From: Sphingomonas sp. 8AM
GTDB taxonomy: Bacteria > Pseudomonadota > Alphaproteobacteria > Sphingomonadales > Sphingomonadaceae
Direction of reading: 5' to 3'
DNA length: 64,000 nucleotides
Assembly: GCF_902506455.1 (NCBI RefSeq)
Contig: NZ_LR733844.1
Coordinates: 784,415-848,414 of the forward strand
The notes under the pieces were generated by a model. It made no database searches and was not told the DNA's origin. It worked only from the letters and a program-made list of their open reading frames with translations. Shown here piece by piece: positions 34,459 to 42,951 of this stretch. The position numbers and the translations under genes were made by a program. How positions within the stretch are numbered: the stretch's first letter is position 1; each line of letters begins with the position of its first letter.

Positions 34459-35202
34459 TCACCCGCGGTGCGCAGCCAGCAGGAACTCGACATTCCCCTC
34501 CGGTCCGGTGATCGGGCTTTCGGTCACGCCCTCGAGCTGCCAGCCCCGCGCAACGAACCAGTCGGACACCTCGGTGCAGACCCGCGCGTGCACTGCCGGG
34601 TCGCGGATCACCCCGCCCTTTCCGACCTCGGCACGGCCTGCCTCAAACTGCGGCTTGACCAAGACCAGCGCGCGCCCGCCGTCGCGGACGAAGCCGAGCG
34701 GCACCTCCAGCACCTTGGCGAGCCCGATGAAGCTGGCATCGCAGACGACCAGATCGATCGGCTCGGGGATATGTGTGCCGGTGAGGATGCGGGCGCTGGT
34801 CTGTTCATGGACGATCACGCGATCATCCTGCCTTAGCTTCCACGCGAGCTGGTTGGTGCCGCTGTCGACCGCATAGACGCGGGCCGCGCCGCGCGTGAGC
34901 AGCACGTCGGTGAAGCCGCCGGTCGACGAGCCGACGTCGATCGCCACCGCGTTGGTGACGTCCCAGCCGACATGGTCGAGCCCGTGTGCCAACTTGATTC
35001 CGCCACGCGACACCCACGGATGATCGCGCCCGCGCACATCGAGGAGGGTATCGGTGGCGACCGGCTGTCCCGGTTTCTCGATCTTGCGCTCACCCGCGAA
35101 TACGAGGCCGGCCATCACCAGCGCCTGCGCGCGGGTGCGCGACTCGGCGAGGCCACGGTCGACCAGCAACTGGTCGACGCGCTGTTTGGTTGCTGCTGCC
35201 AT
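34459..35202 (-). CDS. tlyA: TlyA family rRNA 2'-O-methyltransferase / hemolysin-like
   Basis: 247 residues. An N-terminal S4 RNA-binding domain (about 5-60: RVDQLLVDRGLAESRTRAQALVMAG) is followed by an FtsJ-like methyltransferase domain with VSRGGIKLAHGLD, the SAM-binding AIDVGSSTGGFTDVLL, and later KPQFEAGRAEVGKGGV. TlyA methylates ribosomal cytidines in mycobacteria; haemolysin names in databases are historical. Start ATG 35202 was chosen as the onset of the S4 domain. It heads the leftward operon. Confidence 0.88.
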   Translation of the reverse strand: MAAATKQRVDQLLVDRGLAESRTRAQALVMAGLVFAGERKIEKPGQPVATDTLLDVRGRDHPWVSRGGIKLAHGLDHVGWDVTNAVAIDVGSSTGGFTDVLLTRGAARVYAVDSGTNQLAWKLRQDDRVIVHEQTSARILTGTHIPEPIDLVVCDASFIGLAKVLEVPLGFVRDGGRALVLVKPQFEAGRAEVGKGGVIRDPAVHARVCTEVSDWFVARGWQLEGVTESPITGPEGNVEFLLAAHRG

Positions 35203-35334
35203 AGCCGCCGCTATCGCGCGCACCGCGCCTTGCCGCAAGCGGCGCAAACGTCTGGGCGCGCCAGCCGCTCACTCCGTACGATTTGCTGCGCTGCACGATT
35301 GCCCATCGGGTTAATGGGGATTATCTCTGATATT

Positions 35335-35375
35335 GAGGCCGCGGTCGCCCGACCCCTGGACTGAGCCGCGGCCTC
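35335..35375. promoter_or_regulatory. leader hairpin upstream of hydrolase gene
   Basis: Perfect 10-base arms GAGGCCGCGG (35335-35344) and CCGCGGCCTC (35366-35375) with a 21-base loop. It ends 19 bases before the AGGAGGT ribosome site of the hydrolase. It could be a leader structure or the tail of a leaderless terminator. Confidence 0.45.
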
Positions 35376-35405
35376 GCCCCGATTGCAGGCAACAGGAGGT
35401 ACGTC

Positions 35406-36068
35406 ATGGGACATGCCAACTACGATCTGTCGGTTCAGCCGACCGTGCTGACCGTTCCCGGACTCGGCGGATCGGGCCCGGCACATTGGCAGACGTTGTG
35501 GGAACGCAGCCGCCCGGACACCGCCCGGATCGAGCTGGGAATGTGGGATCGCCCGCATCGCAACAGCTGGGTCACGAAGATCGACCAGGCGGTGGCGTCG
35601 GCGCGCGCGCCGGTGATCCTCGTCGGTCACAGTCTGGGGTGCATCGCGATCGCATGGTGGGCGTCGATGAGCCCGCAGCCGTATGGCTGGCCGGTCGCGG
35701 GTGCGTTGCTGGTCGCGCCGGCCGATGTCGACCGTGCCGGGGTGGCGAGCGAGCTGGCGCCGTTCGCGCCGGCACCGAAGATTGCCCTGCCCTTCCCCTC
35801 GATCCTCGTCGCCTCGAGCGATGATCCCTGGGTGTCGATTGAGCGCGCGCACAGCATGGCGGTCGACTGGGGCAGCCATTTCATCGATTACGGCGCCCAC
35901 GGGCACCTCAACGCGGCGAGCGGGCTGGGCCAGTGGCCGGAAGGGCTCGAACTGCTCGACCGTGTGCTGGCGGCGGCGGGTGGCCCGTATGGCGAGGTGC
36001 GCTCACCGGGGGACGCGCGGGCAATTCTGTCGCGGCCAGCGAACGACGGCCGGTGGCTGCACGCCTGA
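35406..36068 (+). CDS. RBBP9/YdeN-family alpha/beta hydrolase
   Basis: 220 residues of the serine-hydrolase fold. The catalytic serine is in VGHSLG (about residue 77), the aspartate region in SSDDPW, and the histidine in GHLNAASG. The N-terminal TVLTVPGLGGSGPAHWQTLWE is characteristic of this small family, whose bacterial substrates are mostly unknown. Start ATG 35406 follows a strong AGGAGGT. It is monocistronic, with a palindromic leader. The last 25 residues extend beyond the fold. Confidence 0.87.
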   Translation: MGHANYDLSVQPTVLTVPGLGGSGPAHWQTLWERSRPDTARIELGMWDRPHRNSWVTKIDQAVASARAPVILVGHSLGCIAIAWWASMSPQPYGWPVAGALLVAPADVDRAGVASELAPFAPAPKIALPFPSILVASSDDPWVSIERAHSMAVDWGSHFIDYGAHGHLNAASGLGQWPEGLELLDRVLAAAGGPYGEVRSPGDARAILSRPANDGRWLHA

Positions 36069-36091
36069 CAGCGTCCATGGACTGATCCATG

Positions 36092-36186
36092 CCAGCCTCG
36101 CTGCCCCCGGCTTGACCGGAGATCCGCTTTTTCCCTGCAAGATCAGGTAGAAGCGGGCCATGGATCAAGTCCGGGGCATCGTGACA
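36092..36186. repeat. paired palindromic intergenic repeat, copy d
   Basis: Arms CTGCCCCCGGCTTGACCGGA...TCCGCTTT and AGAAGCGGG...GATCAAGTCCGGGGCATCG. It lies in the convergent gap between the hydrolase and pgk stops, where it may terminate both. Confidence 0.65.
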
Positions 36187-36191
36187 GCCGC

Positions 36192-37382
36192 TTAGCGCGT
36201 AAGCGCGGCGACCCCCGGTAGCTCGCGGCCTTCCATCCACTCAAGGAAGGCGCCGCCCGCGGTCGAGACGAACGTGAACGAGTCGCCGACTCCGGCCTGA
36301 TTGAGCGCCGCCACCGTGTCGCCACCGCCGGCTACTGAAACCAGCCCGCCTTCCTTGGTCAGCGCCGCTGCGGTCCGCGCCAGCGCAACCGTCGCGGCAT
36401 CGAACGGCGGGGTCTCGAACGCGCCGAGCGGGCCGTTCCAGACGAGCGTCCGGCAGTTCTTGAGCACGTCGCCCAGCGACTCGGTCGCCGCCGGCCCGAC
36501 GTCGAGGATCATCTCGTCTGCGGCAACTTCGTGAACATTCACCGTGCGCGTTGCCGGATTGGGCTTGAACTCCCTCGCGACGACAACGTCGTACGGCAGG
36601 TGGATCGTGCAGCCGGCCGCCTCGGCGGCGTCGAAGATTTCGTCGGCGGTGCCGGTCAGTTCATGCTCGCACAGGCTCTTGCCAACATCCACACCGCGCG
36701 CGGCGAGGAAGGTGTTGGCCATGCCACCGCCGATGATGAGGTGATCGACGCGCGTGACGAGATGCTTGAGCACCGCCAGCTTGGTCGAAACCTTCGCGCC
36801 ACCGACCACAGCGGCAACGGGGTGCTCAGGTTTGCCGAGCGCCTTTTCGAGCGCATCCAGCTCCGCTTCCATCGCGCGACCGGCGAAGGCCGGCAGCTTG
36901 TGCGCCAGCCCCTCGGTCGAGGCGTGCGCGCGGTGCGCCGCGGAAAAAGCGTCGTTGACGTACAGGTCGCCGAGCTCCGCGAATCGCTCGACCACGGCGG
37001 GGTCGTTCTTCTCTTCGCCACCGAAGAAGCGCGTGTTCTCGAGCACGCCGATGTCGCCGGGCTGGAGCGTGGCGATCGCGTCGGCCGCGCCCTCCCAGTC
37101 GATATAGCGAACCGGCCGCCCGAGCACCGCCTCATATGGCTTGACGATCTGCGCCAGCGACAGCTCCGGCGAGGGCACGCCCTTCGGCCGCCCGAAGTGC
37201 GCCAGTACCAGCACGATCGCGCCCTTGTCGGCCAGCTCGGCGACCGTGGCCACCGTCGCGCGCAGCCGCGTGTCGTCGCTGACCTGCCCGTCGTGGAGCG
37301 GAACGTTCAGATCCTCGCGCACCAGCACGCGCTTGCCGGTAACGTCGCCGATATCATCGAGCGTGCGGAACGACTTGGTCAT
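36192..37382 (-). CDS. pgk: phosphoglycerate kinase
   Basis: 396-residue glycolytic kinase that transfers phosphate between 1,3-bisphosphoglycerate and ADP. Visible blocks are [11 protein letters not shown] (substrate arginine/aspartate), [51 protein letters not shown] and the nucleotide loop [15 protein letters not shown] 37382 has GGAGG six bases upstream and overlaps the MOSC gene stop by four bases (ATGA). It is the last gene of gap-MOSC-pgk. Confidence 0.97.
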   Translation of the reverse strand: MTKSFRTLDDIGDVTGKRVLVREDLNVPLHDGQVSDDTRLRATVATVAELADKGAIVLVLAHFGRPKGVPSPELSLAQIVKPYEAVLGRPVRYIDWEGAADAIATLQPGDIGVLENTRFFGGEEKNDPAVVERFAELGDLYVNDAFSAAHRAHASTEGLAHKLPAFAGRAMEAELDALEKALGKPEHPVAAVVGGAKVSTKLAVLKHLVTRVDHLIIGGGMANTFLAARGVDVGKSLCEHELTGTADEIFDAAEAAGCTIHLPYDVVVAREFKPNPATRTVNVHEVAADEMILDVGPAATESLGDVLKNCRTLVWNGPLGAFETPPFDAATVALARTAAALTKEGGLVSVAGGGDTVAALNQAGVGDSFTFVSTAGGAFLEWMEGRELPGVAALTR

Positions 37383-37837
37383 GCTTCCTCCATCCTGATC
37401 TCGTCGCCGACCGCGATCCGGCCGCCGCTTATCACCATCGCGCACGCGCCGCCGCGCCAGTCGGGCGTCATCGCCGCGCGCAGTCCTTCGGCGAGCGCTT
37501 CCATCCGCTCGCACGGGTCACATTCGCGCGTAATTTCAAGCACGACATCCGCGCCGATCCGCACGCGTACCCCCGCGGTTTGCGGCAGATCGAGCCGGTC
37601 GACCAGCAGGTTGGCACGACGCTGTTCCCAGCCGATCGTATGCCCGACCGCGCTCATCGCGGCGGCCCAGTCGCCACGCTCGATCAGCGTCACCTGCCGC
37701 TTGTACGGCTTGCCACGCATCGCGCCGCGAAAGTCACCATGAATGCCGCCATCCACGGTGACCTCGACATGGTCGACCAGCTCCATTGGCGCACGCGACC
37801 GGGCGTGTCGCGCGATCCCGAGCAACACCCCCGTCAT
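37379..37837 (-). CDS. MOSC-domain protein
   Basis: 152 residues comprising a single MOSC beta-barrel domain. Recognisable blocks are [25 protein letters not shown] and a cysteine segment CDPCERM, where the second cysteine matches the conserved reactive cysteine expected to carry sulfur or molybdenum cofactor. MOSC proteins deliver sulfur or bind Moco; mARC-type partners are absent here. It is encoded between gap and pgk with a 16-base gap and a 4-base overlap, so it is made together with two glycolytic enzymes, an arrangement I would not expect functionally. GGAGG precedes ATG 37837. Confidence 0.88.
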   Translation of the reverse strand: MTGVLLGIARHARSRAPMELVDHVEVTVDGGIHGDFRGAMRGKPYKRQVTLIERGDWAAAMSAVGHTIGWEQRRANLLVDRLDLPQTAGVRVRIGADVVLEITRECDPCERMEALAEGLRAAMTPDWRGGACAMVISGGRIAVGDEIRMEEA

Positions 37838-37853
37838 CCGCGCGCCTCCGCGA

Positions 37854-38855
37854 TCAGCCGAGCTTCGCCATCGCCGAGGCAGTGTCGACCATGCGGTTCG
37901 AGAAGCCCCATTCATTGTCGTACCAGCTGACGACGCGCACCAGCTTGCCGTCGAGCACCGCGGTCTCGAGGCTGTCGACGGTCGACGAGTACGGCGTGTG
38001 CACGATGTCGATCGAGACCAGCGGCTCATCGGAGAAGTGCAGCACGCCCTTCATCGGCCCGTCCGCCGCCGCCTTGAGCAACGCATTCACCTCGTCCTTG
38101 GTCGTTTCACGCCCCGGCATGAAGGTCAGGTCGATCAGGCTGCCGTCCGGCACCGGCACGCGCACCGCCGACCCGTCCAGCTTGCCCTTCAATTCGGGCA
38201 GCACCTCGCCCACTGCGCGCGCCGCGCCGGTGGTGGTCGGGATCATGCTCATCGCCGCCGCCCGCGCACGACGCAGGTCCGGGTGGATCTGGTCGAGGAT
38301 CTTCTGGTCGTTGGTATAGGCGTGGATCGTGGTCATCAGACCGCGCTCGATGCCCAGCGCATCGTTCAGCACCTTGGCTACCGGCGCAAGACAGTTGGTG
38401 GTGCACGACGCATTCGAGACGATCGTGTGCCCCGCCTCAAGCTTGTCATCGTTCACGCCGTACACGACGGTGATGTCGACGCCCTTGGCTGGGGCGGAGA
38501 TCAGCACCTTCTTCGCACCGGCATCGATATGCTTCTGCGCACTGGCGCGGTCGGTGAAGAAACCCGTGCACTCCAGCACGATGTCGACGCCGAGTTCCTT
38601 GTGCGGCAGGTTGGCGGGATCGCGCTCGGCGGTGACGCGGATGCGCTTGCCGTCGATCACCATGTCCTGCCCGTCGGCCTCGACGGTGCCGGCGTACTTG
38701 CCGTGGACGCTGTCGCGGCTGAACAGCCACGCATTGGACTTGGTGTCGGCCAGATCGTTGATCGCCACCAGCTCCAGCTCGCTGCCGCGCTCCAGCAACG
38801 CGCGCGCCACCAGCCGGCCGATGCGCCCGAAGCCGTTGATCGCAACCTTCGTCAT
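37854..38855 (-). CDS. gap: glyceraldehyde-3-phosphate dehydrogenase, type I
   Basis: 333 residues. The NAD-binding start [20 protein letters not shown], the catalytic cysteine in [12 protein letters not shown] (about residue 153), and the substrate-binding segments [19 protein letters not shown] and NEWGFSNRM are intact. It catalyses NAD-dependent oxidation and phosphorylation of glyceraldehyde-3-phosphate in glycolysis. ATG 38855 has GGAGG nine bases upstream. It heads the gap-MOSC-pgk operon. A transketolase gene, often upstream of gap in this order, is not present. Confidence 0.97.
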   Translation of the reverse strand: MTKVAINGFGRIGRLVARALLERGSELELVAINDLADTKSNAWLFSRDSVHGKYAGTVEADGQDMVIDGKRIRVTAERDPANLPHKELGVDIVLECTGFFTDRASAQKHIDAGAKKVLISAPAKGVDITVVYGVNDDKLEAGHTIVSNASCTTNCLAPVAKVLNDALGIERGLMTTIHAYTNDQKILDQIHPDLRRARAAAMSMIPTTTGAARAVGEVLPELKGKLDGSAVRVPVPDGSLIDLTFMPGRETTKDEVNALLKAAADGPMKGVLHFSDEPLVSIDIVHTPYSSTVDSLETAVLDGKLVRVVSWYDNEWGFSNRMVDTASAMAKLG

Positions 38856-38996
38856 CGTCAGTCCTCCGCCAATTCCGTCCAGATGCGGCGGCTTTTGCGC
38901 AGGTGGACGCGCACCCGTCAACCGCCCCGCTGCAGCGACCGTCCGCCGCGCAAGCTACTTGTCGCGCTGCGCGCGCGATCCTATCGCTTTGCCGCT

Positions 38997-39185
38997 ATGG
39001 ACAATCCCGCGATCGCCCGGCTGGACGCCGCCATCACCCGCGTCGAAAACGCGATCGCCGCCCGCCGCGCCGCCGATGCGTTGCTGGAGCGGCGGCACGC
39101 CACGCTGAAGGCGACGATGGCGCAGGCCGTGGCGGCGCTCGACACGATCATTGCGAATACCCCCGAGCCGGAGGCACAGGGCTGA
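38997..39185 (+). CDS. short coiled-coil protein before zapA
   Basis: 62 residues, almost entirely helical with heptad-like leucine, isoleucine and alanine spacing (ARLDAAITRVENAIAARRAA, MAQAVAALDTIIAN). Its TGA overlaps the zapA ATG (TGATG), so the two are translationally coupled. Small coiled coils in this place are seen in related genomes. A role with ZapA in Z-ring bundling is a guess from position and shape. No homologous enzyme fold is visible. Confidence 0.7.
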   Translation: MDNPAIARLDAAITRVENAIAARRAADALLERRHATLKATMAQAVAALDTIIANTPEPEAQG

Positions 39186-39490
39186 TGGCAATCGTCACGC
39201 TACGCATCGGCGACACCAATTACGATCTCGCCTGCCGCGATGGCGGCGAGGCCCGGCTGCAGGAAGCCGCCGCGTTGATCGACGAACGCTGGGAAATGGC
39301 GCGTCGCGCCGCCGGGGCGGGCGGCACCAACCGCCAGATGCTGCTCGCGGCGCTGATGGTTGCCGATGCGCTGATCGACGCGCGTAACGCGCCCCCGCCC
39401 GAGACACCGGAAGGCGTGGCGCTCGATCAATTGTCCGAACGGCTCGAATCGATCGCTGCGGCTCTTGAGCAAACGCTGCCGAGCGCCTAG
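39185..39490 (+). CDS. zapA: cell division protein ZapA
   Basis: 101 residues. The N-terminal small domain (VTLRIGDTNYDLACRDGGEARLQEAA) and C-terminal coiled coil (about 60-100) match ZapA, which cross-links FtsZ filaments at the division site. The typical genomic order zapA-6S RNA-ygfA is conserved here. Confidence 0.9.
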   Translation: MAIVTLRIGDTNYDLACRDGGEARLQEAAALIDERWEMARRAAGAGGTNRQMLLAALMVADALIDARNAPPPETPEGVALDQLSERLESIAAALEQTLPSA

Positions 39491-39496
39491 ATTGGA

Positions 39497-39659
39497 GCTG
39501 GCGGGTTCTGCCCGGTACGAGCCACGAGACATCCCTGAGGCTATTCATCTTCCATGGGGGTTGTCCCTGCCCGGGCCCTGGCCCGACGCACATGATCCCC
39601 ACCTGACGTACCGAGCGTCAGTGGATAATCCGGCAAACGACCATGGCGGTCCCGCCACC
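39497..39659 (+). ncRNA. ssrS: 6S RNA
   Basis: Found between zapA and ygfA, the classic location. It contains CCCTGAGGCTATTCAT (39543-39558), which corresponds to the conserved CCCTGAGCCGATATTTCAT region of enterobacterial 6S. The ends can pair (TGGCGGG at 39499-39505 with CCCGCCA at 39651-39657). 6S RNA mimics an open promoter and sequesters housekeeping RNA polymerase in stationary phase. Exact ends are approximate. Confidence 0.85.
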
Positions 39660-39690
39660 CGCCTTCCCTTTCCCGGCCGATTGTAAGCTG

Positions 39691-40233
39691 ATGAGCGACA
39701 AGACGACCCTGCGCACCGTCGCGCGTGCGGCCCGTGCCGCCTTCGTCGCCGCGCCGCATCCCCCGATCCGGGTCGATGCGCGGTTCGTGGCGCTGCTCGC
39801 GCCGGGACTGATCGTCGCCAGCTATATTCCGATCGGCGGCGAAGCCGATCCGGCGCCGCTGGAGCAGGCCGCGCTGGCCGCCGGATGCACGCTCGCGCTG
39901 CCGCATGTCGTCGACCGCGCGACGCCGCTGTCGTTCCTGCGATGGACGCCGGGCAGCCCCTTGCGGAGCGGACCCTTCGGTTTGCGCCAGCCCGAGCACG
40001 GTGATGCGCCGGTCGCGCCCGACGTGGTGCTGACCCCGCTCGTCGCGTTCGATCGCGCGCTCAATCGGCTCGGTCAGGGCGCGGGCCATTATGACCGCGC
40101 GTTCAGCGCCTTTCCGCAGGCACTACGGATCGGCGTGGCATGGAGCGTTCAGTTGATCGAGGGACTGACCGCCGACCCCTGGGATGTGCCACTGCACGCC
40201 GTCGCGACCGAATTGGAATGGATCACCGCATGA
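39691..40233 (+). CDS. ygfA: 5-formyltetrahydrofolate cyclo-ligase
   Basis: 180-residue ATP-dependent enzyme that converts 5-formyl-THF to 5,10-methenyl-THF. The C-terminal signature DVVLTPLVAFDRALNRLGQGAGHYDR contains the glycine-rich nucleotide site. The N-terminal basic helix is short (TLRTVARAARAAF). I chose ATG 39691 because the upstream ATG 39643 lies inside the 6S RNA. It overlaps the DUF2842 gene by four bases. Confidence 0.9.
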   Translation: MSDKTTLRTVARAARAAFVAAPHPPIRVDARFVALLAPGLIVASYIPIGGEADPAPLEQAALAAGCTLALPHVVDRATPLSFLRWTPGSPLRSGPFGLRQPEHGDAPVAPDVVLTPLVAFDRALNRLGQGAGHYDRAFSAFPQALRIGVAWSVQLIEGLTADPWDVPLHAVATELEWITA

Positions 40234-40436
40234 CACCTTCATGGCGCAAGCCCGCCGGGATGCTCATCATCCTGCTGCTGATCCTGGTGTGGTGTGTCGG
40301 CATCGCCTCGCTGTCCGCGACGATCGGCCGCTGGCACGGCGCGGTGCAGCTGCTGTTCTATGTCGTCACAGGGATCATCTGGATCGCGCCGCTGAAGCCG
40401 CTGCTCCGCTGGATGGAGACAGGTCGCTGGCGCTGA
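40230..40436 (+). CDS. DUF2842 small membrane protein
   Basis: 68 residues with two membrane helices (MLIILLLILVWCVGIASL and LLFYVVTGIIWIAPL). It matches DUF2842, a small alphaproteobacterial family of unknown function. Its ATG overlaps the ygfA stop (ATGA), so it is co-translated. Confidence 0.85.
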   Translation: MTPSWRKPAGMLIILLLILVWCVGIASLSATIGRWHGAVQLLFYVVTGIIWIAPLKPLLRWMETGRWR

Positions 40437-40455
40437 GTTCGAAACCACTGACAAG

Positions 40456-40532
<77 letters not shown>

Positions 40533-40631
40533 ATTCCATACGTGAACCATGGACCGGCGCGACGTCGCGCCCGCTAGATCGCATGTTTCGCGTCATCTCC
40601 GCGACGACCACAAACCGACCCTGATAGAGGG

Positions 40632-40708
<77 letters not shown>

Positions 40709-40754
40709 TTGTAGAAGCGTGAGGCGCGCCAACTAGGCGGCACGCCCCACCCTG

Positions 40755-41954
40755 TCAACGACTATCGGCGACTTTTTCGACGACCGCGACCTGCTCCTCC
40801 TGACCGCGCATCAGCGTGCCGTCCTCGAAGAGGAAACCGGCGATGTCGGGGCGGCCGGCTGCGGACAGGATCGTCTGGACGATGATGAGGATCGGCACCG
40901 CCAGCAACGCGCCGACCGTGCCCCATACCCAGCCCCAGAAGCTGATCGAAATGAGGATCATGACCGGATTGATCGTCAGCCGATGCCCGACGATCAACGG
41001 CGTCACGACATTCGCCTCGATCAGATGCGCGCCATACATGATCGCCGGCGCCGAGAGCGCGGTCCAGACGTCGGAAAAGGTCATCAACCCGCCGATCGCG
41101 AGCAGGAGCGCCGCGACCACCGGCCCGAAATAAGGCACGTAGTTGAGCAGCGTGACGATGCCGCCCCACATCAGCGGGAACGGCATACCGAGCAGGTGGA
41201 GCGCGCCCGCGACGACGGCGCCCAGTGCGATGTTGATGATCGTGATCGTGCCGAGATACGAGGACACGGCGTCGACCATCTCCTGCAACACCCGGGCCGT
41301 CGTCATCGCGCCGCCGAAGCTGGCGCGGCCGGTGATCATCTTCTCGCGCATACGCGTCCAGCCCGACAGGAAGAAGAAGGCGACGAGGATCGCATAGAAG
41401 GTCTGCACGATCACCGCCGGTGCCGAGGTGGCCGCCAGTTCGACGATCGAACTCGGCGGGGACACCGCGGCGGTCGGCGACGGCTTGACCGGCGTCGTGG
41501 CGATCTGGCGCAGCGTGCGGTTGGCGTAGCGCTCAAGGCTGGAATAGAGATCGAGAATCGGCGCAAGGTTGGCCTGGATACGGTGGATGCGGCTGGGCAA
41601 CAGCCGGAAGAACTCGGTTGCGGGAACGACGATCGCCGCCAGCGCGACGTTGGCGACCACGAGGAACAGGATCACGCAGAACAGCGCCGCGATCGGCGAC
41701 GGCAGCCGCCGCCGCTCCAACCATTCAAGCAGCGGGATCAGCGCGAGCGAAACGACCAGCGCGATCGCGGTCGGCATGAAGAACTCCGCCCCCGCCTGCA
41801 ACGCAAATGGCAGCCCGAGCACCAGCCCGATCCCGGCGGTGAGCGTCAACCCGGCAAGCAGCCGGTCACGCCGCATCGGCGGGTCGATCCCTGGCGCGGT
41901 CGGTGCCGGGATGAACGGTTCGGCGGGCGCAGGCTGGTCGGGCATACCCGTCAC
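40755..41954 (-). CDS. AI-2E family permease (UPF0118/PerM-like)
   Basis: 399 residues with about seven to eight membrane helices, including pairs near residues 30-80, a long amphipathic middle, and the conserved C-terminal motifs NYVPYFGPVVAALL and VTPLIVGHRLTINPVMILIS. The family includes TqsA and PerM; proven roles vary from AI-2 export to ion exchange. The ATG at 41954 is used; ATG 41945 is possible. It lies 44 bases downstream of the Crp/Fnr gene on the same strand. Confidence 0.9.
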   Translation of the reverse strand: MTGMPDQPAPAEPFIPAPTAPGIDPPMRRDRLLAGLTLTAGIGLVLGLPFALQAGAEFFMPTAIALVVSLALIPLLEWLERRRLPSPIAALFCVILFLVVANVALAAIVVPATEFFRLLPSRIHRIQANLAPILDLYSSLERYANRTLRQIATTPVKPSPTAAVSPPSSIVELAATSAPAVIVQTFYAILVAFFFLSGWTRMREKMITGRASFGGAMTTARVLQEMVDAVSSYLGTITIINIALGAVVAGALHLLGMPFPLMWGGIVTLLNYVPYFGPVVAALLLAIGGLMTFSDVWTALSAPAIMYGAHLIEANVVTPLIVGHRLTINPVMILISISFWGWVWGTVGALLAVPILIIVQTILSAAGRPDIAGFLFEDGTLMRGQEEQVAVVEKVADSR

Positions 41955-41998
41955 CTACGGCCATTTACCACGCGCGGCCAAGCGTCTTCACGCACCGC

Positions 41999-42733
41999 TT
42001 ACACGTCGCGGTTCCAGATGCCGGTCTCGAGATAGAGATAGTCGGGGTCGAACTCGCCGAGCCGCGCCAGACGATCGTGATCGGTGATCCGCACCACCCC
42101 GCGTGCAAACTCCGTTAGTCCGGCCTCGCGCAGCCGCCGCAGCATGCGATTGACGTGGACGCTGGTGAGCCCCAGCGCTTCGCCGAGGTCCTGCTGCGTC
42201 AGCGCGAGATCGAACGCGCCTCCATCGGCGGCACCGACCGCGCGCAGGCGATGGTAGGTCTCCAGCAGGAAATGCGCGAGTCGGCCGGCCGCATCGAGGC
42301 GCCCGATCCGGAAGATCCATTCACGGTGGAGGGCGGCGTCGAGGAGGGTGGAGCGCCACAAAAGACGGGTCAGGTGCGGGTGATCGACGAGGATCCTGTC
42401 GATTCGGGCGTGCGGTATGAGCGCGACCCGCGCCTCGGTCAGCGTCCCGACATCATGGTCGAGCCGGCGCAGCGGATAGCCGTGCAGGTCGACGAAATCA
42501 CCGGCCAGCTGCAACGCCACCAACTGCCGGAAGCCGTCGCGCGCATCCATGTAGCGACACATCACTCCGTCGAGCAGCAGCGTGCTGTAGGTCACCGGCT
42601 CCCCACGGCGGGTGACGATGCTGCGCGCCGGCAGCCGCTCGACGCGCTCGACGGCGCTTTCGAGCACGTCTTTCTCGGCCTCGGTCAGTCCCGTGCGGCC
42701 CCGCCCGCGCAAAAAGTCCTTCGTCACCCGCAT
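41999..42733 (-). CDS. Crp/Fnr-family transcriptional regulator
   Basis: 244 residues. A cyclic-nucleotide-binding-like beta domain (about 30-125: [37 protein letters not shown]) is followed by a C-terminal helix-turn-helix (about 150-225: [29 protein letters not shown]). No cysteine cluster for an Fe-S centre is visible, so it is not an Fnr oxygen sensor. Start ATG 42733 was chosen because the preceding residues lack domain similarity. It is divergent from the FadB-like operon. Confidence 0.88.
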   Translation of the reverse strand: MRVTKDFLRGRGRTGLTEAEKDVLESAVERVERLPARSIVTRRGEPVTYSTLLLDGVMCRYMDARDGFRQLVALQLAGDFVDLHGYPLRRLDHDVGTLTEARVALIPHARIDRILVDHPHLTRLLWRSTLLDAALHREWIFRIGRLDAAGRLAHFLLETYHRLRAVGAADGGAFDLALTQQDLGEALGLTSVHVNRMLRRLREAGLTEFARGVVRITDHDRLARLGEFDPDYLYLETGIWNRDV

Positions 42734-42951
42734 CGAACAGCCGGCCCCCGTCCATCTCGTTGTCGGGTGCAGGATTAGGCGGGGAAGCGGCACAGGGACA
42801 AGCCCGGGCGCGGCACGCCGTCCGGGACACCCGGTTTCCGGACGATCGTCGCCACGGTTCGCAGAAGAGCGATTGCGCTCCCCTCCAACAACACGATAGA
42901 CCGCTCCCGATTCGAAATAACGGTATGCCGATCCGAGGAGAGCCAGCCGCC

